The position numbers and the translations under genes were made by a program. The notes below the pieces were generated by a model that made no database searches, had not been told where the DNA came from, and saw nothing but the letters and a program-made list of their open reading frames with translations. A stretch of 64,000 nt of DNA, taken from assembly GCA_963556495.2 (NCBI GenBank), contig OY747709.1, positions 14,276,400 through 14,340,399 on the forward strand. The letters run 5' to 3'. This document shows positions 37,701 to 45,200 of the stretch, one piece after another; position 1 is the first letter of the stretch; each line of letters starts with the position of its first letter. Origin of the DNA: Valencia hispanica. Taxonomy: Eukaryota > Chordata > Actinopteri > Cyprinodontiformes > Valenciidae.

Positions 37701-39280
37701 TCTCAAGCAGTCACGGGGCGAAAGGCAGGATACACCCTGGACAGGTCGCCAGTCCCTATCGCACTCTGATGCGGACCAAAAAAGCGAACTCTGGTCCGCC
37801 TAAAGACCTACAGTAGGTCTCAGCTTGGTTGAAGTGAACTCAGGCGCGGTTCGATTGCATATGTAAATGCCAAGCGGGCCAGGGCCACTCAAAAAGTAGG
37901 AAGCGAGCTATGGCGCAGGGCATTCTGGATAAATCAAACCAAAACAACCGTGCGATAACTCTGCCTCCTTCGCTGCTCATTACGAGCCCATTGCTGCAAT
38001 GTTTGGCATATTTGCCAAAGACAACAGAGCAATCCTAAAATCCTAAACCACTCTGTTTGTTTATATTTCACAGAACAAGAAGTGTCCCTGTGTTCCGTTT
38101 TTCTTAGTGCAGCGTCACCACAGGCGAGGATGTAAATATGTTGCAAAAAAAGTTTGTTTCGTTTTATAAAGAGCAGTGTGAAAGCAAATTAGTGGTGGGC
38201 GATATAAAAGGTGTAAGGAAGAAATGATAGAAGTTTTGCCAAAGGTAGAGCTTTTGACTATACCGACCTACCGCGGTTTGTTTTCCATTTAGCGAAAAAG
38301 AAACCCGTTGAACTTGAAGCATTTTTAATTCAAATGTGTGCAGGTTTACTTTTGTGCCATATTAAAGATCTCATGACACAAAGCTGACTTCATGTAAATG
38401 TATTATGACATAATGCATCTTGCCAAAGTATGTGGTTGTGTAAATTTATGAGCCGAACAGACTTGATTTTACGCGATAATTAGAGTTTCAAAAATATTAA
38501 CTTAACCGCGGCTTCAAAACTACGTCTCCATGCGACGTCAGCAACAGAACCGCTCAGGCTGGACAGTCCGAAAACTCCACTGTCAGGCATGACAGACATC
38601 CACTTTGGTCTTGACCCGTGTTGGACTGGCCATTGGCTTCTATCTTTGAGTCTAACTAATGAGAATTTGAACTAAATAAAGGAACGATATTAGTTGAGAA
38701 TGTTATCCCTTTGAATACACAGCGTATGTGCAATTTATTATCATAAAAGTGCGACTTTAAATGCAGATATCCAAACTTATTTCATAACATTTTTTCTTTA
38801 TTTTACTCTCTCATCTAGCTGGACCTCAGCAGGTCAACAAAGGTTTTTCTGTCAGATGTCACCGACACGTTTGCTTTCCACAAAAACCTTTGGGAAAATG
38901 GGGTAATGCTATAAAGGATGTGGGGCTGGATGACAATTTGATATGTTCCTCACCTTCATCTGTTCGAAGCGGCTCGTGAATCATCTTCAGGTAGCATTCA
39001 AACTGGGCTGCCAAGATCTGAGGTCTGGAATTTCCATACTGGTTAGATGAGCCAACATAGGTTAAATTCGCCTGCATGTTCTCTGCTGGTTTGTCAGCTG
39101 TATCCAGTGAGTCCGCATCCTGAGAGAGGGAAACCTGGGTAGTGTAGTCAAAAACATTATCTTTACCATACAGCACAGCTATTGAGGCCCCATGTCCTGA
39201 CATGCAGCATTATATTCAGCTGCATTTACCTCTGTTCCCAGCGCCAAGACAGCAAGTGAGAGTGTGAAGCTCATCCACAT
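15906..39280 (-). CDS. calcrl: Calcitonin receptor-like class B GPCR (12 coding exons)
   Basis: A seven-transmembrane secretin-family receptor. In vertebrates this family pairs with RAMP proteins at the plasma membrane to bind CGRP or adrenomedullin and signals mainly through Gs. Splicing 12 GT-AG exons gives 1446 nt (481 codons plus stop) with all phases matching and no disruption; human CALCRL is a little shorter. Visible features are a signal peptide (residues 1-17) and six ectodomain cysteines (59, 76, 85, 98, 115, 137) with CNRTWDGW at 76-83. There are N-glycosylation sequons at 35, 77 and 133. TM1 is about 147-172, and [12 protein letters not shown] in TM3 starts at 239. The TM3/ECL2 cysteines are 223 and 293. 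[14 protein letters not shown] marks TM6, and the cytoplasmic tail is 401-481. ITKL and [12 protein letters not shown] favour the CALCRL branch over CALCR. Which fish paralogue this is cannot be decided here. Residue 272 is Val where the family has Gly (GWG). Introns 2, 7 and 9 are transposon-rich. Confidence 0.93.
16700..16740. repeat. (CT)n microsatellite in intron 11
   Basis: About 20 uninterrupted CT units. Confidence 0.97.
17244..17285 (-). CDS. calcrl: calcrl-like coding exon 11 (TM7, 42 bp micro-exon)
   Basis: Encodes [14 protein letters not shown] (residues 387-400). A 42-bp exon of this content (G-FFVATIYCFCNNE in CALCR) is conserved in the family. Acceptor TTTGTAG, donor GTATGT. 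Confidence 0.95.
17660..17999. mobile_element. MITE relic in intron 10
   Basis: CACATTACAGCCTCAACCGT at the left and GGGGGTGAATACTTTTTATA then GGCACTGC at the right match the two ends of the fish MITE class also present near 15.3 and 61.4 kb. Confidence 0.4.
18095..18310 (-). CDS. calcrl: calcrl-like coding exon 10 (TM5 to TM7 start)
   Basis: Encodes [19 protein letters not shown], then [17 protein letters not shown] and [12 protein letters not shown] to NFQ (residues 315-386). Its 216 bp are in frame at both ends. The acceptor CCACCCACCCATTCAG lies about 200 bp from the tip of the Tc1 element in the preceding intron. Confidence 0.97.
18507..20296 (+). mobile_element. Tc1-like transposon in intron 9, carrying a nested SINE
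   Basis: The two ends form a terminal inverted repeat of roughly 100 bp. The left end starts CAATGGGGCAAAAAAAGTAT; the right end, read in reverse, starts CAGTGGGGCAAAAAAAGTAT, and similarity continues through CCCACTTAAAAAGATGAGAG and beyond. A TA precedes the left tip; the right flank is AG, so one copy of the TA duplication has changed. A plus-strand relic of the transposase starts at about 18868 ([20 protein letters not shown], then a helix-turn-helix [12 protein letters not shown]). Later parts (QHDSDHKN and the DLNP-like stretch) are broken by frameshifts. It is immobile unless helped in trans. Confidence 0.92.
19961..20152 (+). mobile_element. tRNA-derived SINE inside the Tc1 element
   Basis: A 192-bp insert is flanked by identical 12-bp copies of TCATACAAGGTG (19949-19960 and 20153-20164). 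It starts with a tRNA-like head: GTACCAGAGTGGTTAACACA as an A box, resembling Leu/Ser tRNAs, and AGGGGTTCAATTCCACCCC as a B box. Its tail ends in an A-rich run. Length, internal Pol III boxes and target duplication define a SINE. Confidence 0.88.
20356..20780. mobile_element. MITE with TTAAAGAGCAACT terminal repeats (intron 9)
   Basis: The left end TTTAAAGAGCAACTCACTCC is matched in reverse by the right end GGGGGTTAGTTGCTCTTTAA. The core is non-coding. A TA-type target is likely but was not proven. Confidence 0.75.
21474..21700 (+). mobile_element. LINE reverse transcriptase fragment (intron 9)
   Basis: The plus-strand frame contains [28 protein letters not shown] and [11 protein letters not shown]. 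These correspond to the palm-entry motif (PGPD...) and LVPVPKK stretch of fish non-LTR reverse transcriptases. It is isolated and frame-broken. The GC-rich text to about 21990 looks like an additional decayed repeat. Confidence 0.7.
22247..22313 (-). CDS. calcrl: calcrl-like coding exon 9 (ECL2 to TM5)
   Basis: Encodes [20 protein letters not shown] (residues 293-312) followed by LF, with Cys293 the second half of the conserved disulfide. LLYIIHGPI is a family signature. Acceptor TTCTGTAG, donor GTAAGT, 67 bp. The exon is too short for ordinary frame listings. Confidence 0.95.
22343..22750. mobile_element. MITE with CTCATTTCCACTGAG terminal repeats (intron 8-9 boundary)
   Basis: The left end CTCATTTCCACTGAGTGGTA mirrors the right end TACCACTCATTGGAAACATG. 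Repeated GGTACGG/CCGTACC motifs lie inside both ends. It is a non-coding fish MITE in intron 8, immediately upstream of exon 9 in gene direction. Confidence 0.8.
22783..22827. repeat. 45-bp near-perfect palindrome
   Basis: Two perfectly complementary 22-bp arms (AAGCGGCCGTTCTATGTCAG plus CT, and its reverse complement) flank a single C. It lies in intron 8 just outside a MITE. No known element end was matched. Confidence 0.97.
23518..23578 (-). CDS. calcrl: calcrl-like coding exon 8 (TM4)
   Basis: Encodes [19 protein letters not shown] (residues 273-291) after a split codon that becomes Val272 (G|TT). The related human receptor reads [20 protein letters not shown] here, so the exon is secure even though it is only 61 bp. 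Acceptor TTTGTAG, donor GTAAGG. Confidence 0.93.
24592..25272 (-). mobile_element. Harbinger-like element with long inverted ends (intron 7)
   Basis: The left end AGCCTGTTTCAAAAGACA mirrors the right end TGTCTTTTGAAACAAGCT. Inner parts (TGCCACCATGGTG types, GGCAATATTGCGG) also recur. A 141-codon minus-strand frame (24639-25064) encodes [20 protein letters not shown] and GFNRDKKQ, which resembles the Myb/SANT-like DNA-binding protein of PIF/Harbinger elements. The conserved CREKLKKL continuation is lost. No transposase (DDE) frame is present, so this is a non-autonomous derivative. Confidence 0.65.
25219..25254. repeat. 13-bp inverted repeat hairpin
   Basis: CACCATGGTGGCA and TGCCACCATGGTG form perfect arms around 10 bases, inside the right end of the Harbinger-like element. 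Each arm itself contains the palindrome CACCATGGTG. Confidence 0.95.
25280..27857. other. Remainder of intron 7, no other gene seen
   Basis: Between the Harbinger-like element and exon 7 only short unrelated frames occur. No terminal repeats or RNA genes were recognised. Confidence 0.4.
27858..28011 (-). CDS. calcrl: calcrl-like coding exon 7 (TM3 to TM4)
   Basis: Encodes [27 protein letters not shown] and WYYVLGW (residues 221-271). Cys223 is the TM3 partner of the conserved extracellular disulfide. Donor GTAAGT. It leaves one base (G) for the next codon. Confidence 0.97.
28206..28335 (-). CDS. calcrl: calcrl-like coding exon 6 (TM2)
   Basis: Encodes [17 protein letters not shown] and TM2 to INP (residues 178-220). 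SLSCQR and LHKN are family hallmarks. Acceptor CTTTCAG, donor GTGAGC, phase 0. Confidence 0.95.
28573..28664 (-). CDS. calcrl: calcrl-like coding exon 5 (TM1)
   Basis: Encodes [20 protein letters not shown] and the rest of TM1 (residues 147-176). Acceptor CCCGCAG, donor GTAAGT. It ends two bases into a codon that is completed as Asn177. Confidence 0.95.
29513..29625 (-). CDS. calcrl: calcrl-like coding exon 4
   Basis: Encodes residues 109-146, [17 protein letters not shown] through [16 protein letters not shown]. It carries Cys115, Cys137 and an NYT sequon. It starts in phase 1 and ends in phase 0; donor GTAAAA. Confidence 0.95.
29800..29907 (-). CDS. calcrl: calcrl-like coding exon 3 (hormone receptor domain)
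   Basis: Encodes [14 protein letters not shown] through YFTDFDPS (residues 73-108). This is the most conserved block of the class B ectodomain, with Cys76, Cys85 and Cys98. Acceptor CTCTGCAG, donor GTAATG. Confidence 0.96.
29908..31489. other. Left part of intron 2, no gene seen
   Basis: Short frames on both strands (30123-30434 minus, 31057-31257 plus) have no family match. The sequence is AT-rich intron. Confidence 0.4.
31490..34217 (+). mobile_element. L2-type LINE (intron 2), split by a second LINE
   Basis: A plus-strand frame at 31991-32665 encodes a reverse transcriptase core: [47 protein letters not shown] and [11 protein letters not shown] (catalytic YADD intact). After the insert at 32909-33611 the element resumes with [20 protein letters not shown] and ends in AAGTGCTCTATAAATAAAGG followed by GATTGGATTGG, the usual L2 3' end. 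In-frame stops and frameshifts kill it. The left end is approximate because the 5' part fades out. Confidence 0.88.
32909..33611 (+). mobile_element. Internally deleted LINE nested in the L2 element
   Basis: It is flanked by AAATGTT at 32902-32908 and 33612-33618. It starts with a 5'-UTR-like CGCCGCTCAAGGTGGCAGC and ends with CCCTTTGGGATTAATAAAGT followed by a GAATT-rich tail. One 164-codon frame (33049-33543) joins the N-terminal end of an endonuclease ORF ([17 protein letters not shown], then [15 protein letters not shown]) directly to the C-terminal end of the same type of ORF ([20 protein letters not shown]). The whole endonuclease and reverse transcriptase core is absent. The same C-terminal end recurs at 41.75-41.92 kb. 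Confidence 0.8.
34280..35832 (-). mobile_element. Tc1/mariner transposon with broken transposase (intron 2)
   Basis: The right tip, read inward, is CAGGTGAAACTCGATAAATT after a TA. Matching inner repeat text (TTATTTCAGCAATT, AGATAGACTCAT) is found from 34280, but the outermost left tip is lost. The minus strand encodes a Tc1 transposase in two frames (35287-34757 and 34929-34552) split by a frameshift. Visible catalytic-region motifs are [24 protein letters not shown] and [15 protein letters not shown], so all three acidic DDE positions remain. The N-terminal DNA-binding part is degraded. Confidence 0.92.
36309..36348. repeat. 40-bp perfect hairpin (18-bp arms)
   Basis: AATTAAATAAGATGGAAT and its exact reverse complement flank a CAAA loop. 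It lies in intron 2. Confidence 0.97.
37000..37420 (+). mobile_element. hAT transposon 5' fragment with BED-finger start
   Basis: TGTAGCGATGCGTCGATGAC followed by GTCGACAAC resembles the terminal repeat of a fish hAT family. A downstream ATG at 37121 opens a frame containing [11 protein letters not shown], the start of a BED zinc finger as in hAT transposases. The zinc ligands that should follow are lost by frameshift. Confidence 0.55.
37606..38186. mobile_element. hAT-like MITE with a nested retroelement fragment (intron 2)
   Basis: The left end GCATTCACACCAGCCGTGTT mirrors the right end AGCAGTGTGAAAGC. Inside, 37668-37766 is a foreign fragment (GGGGGCTGGTGCCTATCTCA through CACCCTGGACAGGTCGCCAG), also found at 9969-10050. 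Confidence 0.6.
38954..39119 (-). CDS. calcrl: calcrl-like coding exon 2
   Basis: Residues 18-72 plus one base; acceptor TCTCTCAG, donor GTGAGG. It encodes the start of the ectodomain, with an NLT sequon at residue 35 and the first conserved cysteine in QFECYLKM (Cys59). The intron to exon 1 is only 110 bp. Confidence 0.9.
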
Positions 39281-39284
39281 AGCT
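39230..39284 (-). CDS. calcrl: calcrl-like exon with start codon (coding exon 1)
   Basis: The acceptor CTCCCTCCTTTTAG precedes the exon. The ATG is at 39280-39278 and encodes [17 protein letters not shown], a hydrophobic signal peptide, before the donor GTAAAT. An acceptor upstream of the ATG means a further non-coding exon exists to the right. The coding part is 51 nt and ends in phase 0. Confidence 0.85.
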
Positions 39285-40500
39285 CTAAAAGGAGGGAGAA
39301 ACCAAGCGCAACACTTAATATTAAGAATGAACTCAGCAAATTGAGCAATAATTTTTGTCCATTGCAAGATGAAGAAACATGCATTTTTCCTAATAGAAGA
39401 ATAATACTTATAGATGGGGTGGAATTATTAACTATTAAGCAATCCTTGACATGATAGCCTATTGTGCTGCTATCTATCCAGCTTCTATTTTAAAAATAAC
39501 ATTGCACTTTCTTTATTTACATTACATGCATTTTCTCATCTATGAGGACAGGAAGTGCATGCTCCCACAGTCATTCCTCTTCGCTGTCCCCTCAGGGTCA
39601 CAGAAACAGATGTGTGTTTATTATTATTGTTGGGCAAAAGGGCAGCAAATTCCTTTTAAACTGTTTCAGCATTAATGAACAAGCAGAGTTTGTCAGAACC
39701 TACGTGCAACTTGAAGCGTTCAGTCAGTGTAAACAGGATGTCCCAGGCGCTGCCCGAGGATTTAGGTGTGAATAAAAAATAATTTAACATCAGTTATTAC
39801 AAAGGGAAATTCAGAATCGTTCTGTCTGCTGTTTCGGATTTAGTTGAAATAGGAAAAATGGCTTAATCTACTATATACTACATTGCTGTATTCCATCTTT
39901 TTGTTAATCTCTTTAGGAATATCCATTGTTCCTCATGTATTAATTCTGTAGAAACACACATAAATATTGCAGAGTTGTAAATATTTGTCTAGTTTATTTT
40001 TTAACAGACTAGGTAGTACAGATCATTACGTTGAAACATTAGTATCTGGCTGTTTACAGTATGTACAATGAAGAATTAATAGAATAAAAATGTGATTGAG
40101 AGAAAATAAATTAGTATAGAAACAACTTCTATGTGTGACATGATCATCCTGTTGGTCAGCCACATGCTGAGGTGTTTCTGACACAGCCACTGAACCCTCC
40201 ACTGGTTCTTCTCCGTATGGAACATAGAGAGAGGAAGAGCAACCGAGGATGAGTCATAGCAGTATTTTAAGTGAATTAAAATTCTTAAATTCTTATTTGA
40301 AATTTCAATCAAATTAGCTTCAATCAAAACGCTTTCAACCCAGGCCTGAGATGCCTTTTGTGCCATCATGGCGGAAGCTGTATCAGGGATATTCAAGCAA
40401 GGGGAGGTGGTAACGTTAACGAACTGCTGTTATGTTTCTGAGGTGCCAGAGAAAGGTTGCCTCTACTAGAAAAGTACTATATAAGTTTAGTCCATTTATC
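39285..40500. other. 5' flank/intron upstream of the receptor start codon
   Basis: A non-coding 5' exon of the receptor should lie here or further right, because an acceptor precedes the start codon. No CpG-rich promoter, TATA box with start site, or paired donor could be singled out. Confidence 0.4.
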
Positions 40501-40502
40501 AC

Positions 40503-40560
40503 TCAAATTCAATTCAAATTCAAATTCAAAAATACTTTATTGATCCCAGAGGGAAATTAA
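40503..40560 (-). repeat. LINE 3'-tail fragment
   Basis: On the minus strand it reads TAATTTCCCTCTGGGATCAA, TAAAGTATTTTTG and then AATTTG repeats. This matches the 3' end of the LINE at 33550-33611. Confidence 0.75.
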
Positions 40561-40671
40561 GTAATGTCTTACTGTCTTAAGTAATGTCTTACTCAATGTC
40601 TAAAAAGTAAAGAAAGCACAGTGTAAGTTCTAGGATTTTTACCACTCAGTTCCATAAAAGTACCTGGTAAG

Positions 40672-41188
40672 CAGTGGCGGTCCTAGACCATTTGGTGCCC
40701 TAGGAGAGCTTGACTGATGGCGCCCCTTGCCCTCGAAAAAAGAAGTCACGTCCAAAGAATTGCACATTTATTTAGATAATGATAACAATAACAATATAAC
40801 AACATGTGCAAAAGAATAAAGCTGTTCAATAATAAATATACAAAAAAAACGTTTAACTTGAACAGTAGTGCAACATCGGATGGCTTTTGCCGTTCCATTT
40901 TCAGTAAGCTGTCGACACACAGCCAACCGACAGACCGCTCGTCAGTGTGTGCGCCCCGCGCAAGCATGTTGTGACCCTGACTTATGACAGCTAAAGGTCA
41001 CGTCAGAATTGTCATTTATTTTTTATTTAAGTTTAATTTATTTTTATGTCAAAGTATGGTTATAGATAGAGGGATGGCAAAAATTGTTGAAAAAAATTAA
41101 TAGACATTATAATTTTTTTTTTCTCGCCGCAAATATTTGGCGCCCCTCACTAGATGGCGCCCTAGGCAAGCGCCTAGGACCACCGCTG
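40672..41188. mobile_element. hAT element, 517 bp, perfect 8-bp target duplication
   Basis: The ends CAGTGGCGGTCCTAG and CTAGGACCACCGCTG are inverted repeats. They are flanked by identical CTGGTAAG at 40664-40671 and 41189-41196, an 8-bp duplication that is the hAT signature. Inner subterminal motifs GGTGCCCTAGG and GGCGCCCTAGGC mirror each other as well. The short minus frame at 40746-40967 has no transposase motif, so the element is non-autonomous. Confidence 0.93.
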
Positions 41189-41263
41189 CTGGTAAGTAAC
41201 AGTAAAGTAACCTTTAATTGTCAGTCAAGTACCTGGCAAGTAAGAATGTTTAAATTAGGGATG

Positions 41264-42203
41264 TCAAAATGAACGCGTTACTTGTTTTTTTTAACGCAAT
41301 TAACGCATGCACAGGATGACCCGCTCTGTTTATCCTACAATTCAGCCTGTGTTGTGTTCAGGGCTCCTATGAACGTCTCTTCTCTGTCAGGCCTAAATAG
41401 AGGGATTATCGGTCTATGTCACTCCCTGCTCTACTGCGCGTTTAGTCTGCAGAAGGAGATGTGATCAGGTGTTGTAAACGATCAGAAGAAGTGATTGGAA
41501 CGAGCAGATGATTAAAAATGCAACGATCTGCAGCGATAACTTTACATCAGGTGAGCCTTGGCTAACAAACAAGCTAACATAGCTAACCAAGACTGCAGCT
41601 GCAAGATAACTGCAAATAACAGTGGGAACTGGAGTTATGTAAAGGTTCAGTTCCACACCATCTGCGCTCATGTTGATAATCAAATAATCCCGCTATTGTT
41701 CAGAAGAAAATAATTCAATTTGAAAATGCTTTCTTAAGTGTTGTTGTAGCTCATACTATTTAATTCTTCAAGGAGTTGTTGTAGATCCTGATGGCTGTTG
41801 GCAGGAAGGATCTCCTGTAGCAGTCTGTGTTGCAGCGAAACTGTTGAAGCCTTTGACTGAAAACGCTCTGTTGTTGTAGGATAGTCCCATGAAGAGGATG
41901 CTCAGGGTTGTCCGACATTAAAAACAAACGGTCAGCTTTGCATTCAGAAAATGTTAACCAGTTAGTTTCCCTTATAAATGTGATTGTGTAAATGTGATTG
42001 TGGAGTTCAAAACAAAAGTTACATGCATCTCTCCTGTATTTCCTTTAAAAATAGAGCAATAGCATCCGGCTTTGTCCTTTATTTACACTGAAAATCGTTA
42101 GTGTTAAATAGTTTTTCAGTCATTTTTAGGAATATTAATTAATAGGCATTGATTCACAGCTACCCTGTGATTAATTAACATTTTTAATCGTTTAACGGCG
42201 CTA
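41264..42203. mobile_element. Non-autonomous hAT-like element with GCGTTA ends
   Basis: The left end TGTCAAAATGAACGCGTTAC is roughly mirrored by the right end TTTAACGGCGCTAGTTGAAA. The interior is non-coding apart from an inserted LINE fragment. The repeats are imperfect and no target duplication was fixed. Confidence 0.45.
41745..41925 (-). mobile_element. LINE C-terminal fragment
   Basis: The minus strand encodes FSQRLQQFRCNTDCY followed by RRSFLPTAIRIYNN, the same C-terminal end as [13 protein letters not shown] in the LINE at 33.4-33.5 kb. It is truncated on both sides. Confidence 0.8.
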
Positions 42204-45200
42204 GTTGAAACTAAATCAACTATAAAACAGATAACTAAAACTGAATTAGGTGAGGCAGTTTCCACAGGGCCTTATGTGTTGCTATCAGGGCAGATCAGAA
42301 CCACAAGCCAATAAATATCAGTAACAGCTGCCAAGCCATTTAACACACGACTAGATGTTTTTGGGAGGAGACTTTGAATTAAGAATTGTTCAATGATATG
42401 TTTTCCCCTTGAACTGAATTCGACTCTCTTTCACAACGACCGTGACACGCAAGATGACACAAACATTATGATTAACAAGTCCATTCATCAAGAACCAAAC
42501 AATGAGCGCTCTTCGATGTTACGTACACGGAGACATTGGCCAATTGTTAAGACATTATAAAACAAAGCAACAACACGGCCACAAATTGTTTCAGTTTGGC
42601 AGCTGTGACTTTGAGCTCATGTCACCAATAAATGCTGCGTGCAATCAATCTGTAAACCGAGGCAAAGTTAGATGGGTGGGTTTTCATTTTAGTTTCAAGA
42701 GGTTTTGTTCTACGCTTTTTTTGTTTGTTCTTTGAAAACCAACTATTAAAGGTAAATACTGACTGTTCAACCTAATGAAAATGCAGAGATATACCAGACT
42801 ACAGCTATAGTACGAAATAAAACCCTCTCTATATTATTTGCATTTATTATAAAATTTTGCTTCAGTCATAGTTTTGTCTTCAAATACAATATTTGGGATT
42901 GTTTTTAAATGACTGTCCTGCATCGCAGTCAAACTCTAAGCCCTATTTTAAGCACGTGTTAATCTAACACACTTTATTTTCTTTCTGTTTTGTTTTTTAT
43001 CCACCCTTTTGGCTTAATTTTGACTGACTTTTCTTTGCAGAATAATATTAAATTAGCCACACTGGAGGTTTTTTAAACATGAACGGCCTGTCTGAAGATC
43101 AAGACAAAGCAGATTTAGGTCTGGACAATGACTTCACGCTCCAAACCACCATGTTTTCGGACCATTTATCCTACTGCATAACCCAAGTGTTCTTGAGCTC
43201 AGAGGTGTTCTCCCAGATATTGTGTTTGCCCAAACATACATATGAATAAAAAGGAACAACTTAAATAAATACTTATGGAAACTTTTATTCCGCTTGGACA
43301 TTTATTGAAGATATTAATTTAAAAAATATGTTTTTACTCGCATTTTCAGCTGGATGGTGAAAACCCTATAATATGCAAAATGTCACAGCACCATGTAAAA
43401 CCCTACTTTGCTACAGCAACATAATGCATGGAGAGGTTGTAATTTTGGAGTAATTTTGGAGTATCTCTGAAAAAAACTGATTGTGGTATTCTGGTTGTAT
43501 TTTTTTAAGCAGTGTTGTAGCTGTTTAACTAGTTTCAAAAAGTTATTCTTAGGTCAAAAATACACAAAACATTAAATGCAGGTGCTTAGAGAAGATGTAA
43601 GGCATTTAATGTCCCAGGCCAATGGCTGAAAATACTTCAGAACTCATGTTTCCATCAAACCCAGCAAGTGTTCCAGGTTCTGAGGCGACACAACAGCCCC
43701 AGACCATCACACTACCACCACTGTGTTTGACAATCAGTATAATGTTCACATGCACATGTCTTCACATGCTAGCTTGACTGTGCATTTGCTTGTTTGAATT
43801 TACATTGTGGGAATTTGTTTTAAGCACATTTTCAGCTTACATTTGTCCTCCTCACTGAACACTTTTGTTAGTCTCTCAGCTTGTGCAATAATATGTTTTT
43901 TTTGCTGCCACTTCACCTCTTCAAAAATATTTTTTTAAGCTAAGTTTAGCCACCACAATGCCACTTTCTTAGCTGAGGAATAAACAGTATACATTTCTGT
44001 CTTCCCAACATAACCTTACTTACTGGCTGAGTCATTTTAAGCAACCTCTCACTACAAGCAAACTAAATATCTGCTTAATTATAAATAGCAGCAAAGCAAA
44101 TGATTTACAGATTGTCAGAATCCATGTTGATGATTCCTCCAAAGTGGAACATTTTCCTTTAAAGGAGTTCTGACTTCTTTCTGTGAAGTGATGCTTAGAC
44201 GGTCTGGAGGCAGTTACTGTCAAACTGGAATGCAAAACTGGAACTGGGAAAAAAACCCTACTTCAAGTTTGCCACAGAGATGACATTCACAAAGGGAGAT
44301 CATATTATCTGAATAAAATAAAGGCAACTGCAACATGCAACTTGTTAAATAAAATATCCAGCAATGAAGATGGAGAAGTTGAGTTCAGGGTGTGTGTTTA
44401 TCCCTATGTGAAGATCCACCTATTAGTGGTCTGCATGAGGGGGATTGTAGACACACAAACATCATTTCTGTTGATCGTACCAAAGCGACACATCATAAGG
44501 ACTATATTTCAAGAGTAAAATTTCCACAAAATTAATTATGAAATTCTGTGTTTATTAAAAACGGGGGCCAAGGATGTTTGTTCTCTTTATATCTCTGCAT
44601 TCCTGTTACTGGAAGAGAAAACACCAGAGAAAAACCATAAATCTGAAGCTAAGTTTTTAAAACCTTTTTGCAGAAACATCATAAATCCGAAGTGCATATA
44701 TCTTATATATCAGTTTTTTCCTAAAAGCTCATCTGAAGGCTTGTTTTTGAGAAATGAGCAAGCCCTGCAAAACTTTGTTTGGTTTGCTATTAAAGCCAAT
44801 AAACCACACCAGAAATCAGTGAAAACCTTTCAGACACACACACGCATACACACGAGACAAAGGAAGTCAAAGGAACCATGACAGGACTCATACTCATGAC
44901 AAAAACAGCTTCCTCCCTTCAGGGTACACATATAAGTCAAATTAAATCTCAGCCTACATCTGCCTTTTGAACCCATGAACTGAATCTGAATCTGGCAAGG
45001 AAATTAGTCCGTCTGATACATTGGCCCCTACAACTAAAGAAACTCATCACATCAATCAATTTAAATCAAACTACAGCTTTTAATTTTAACTAAACTCATT
45101 ATTCATTCAGAATTACACTTGTATCTTTGGTTGTTATGAAAAAGACTAGGAAAGCCAGAATGTTATTTTTCTTTATCAAAAATTGACTCATTCATTATTG

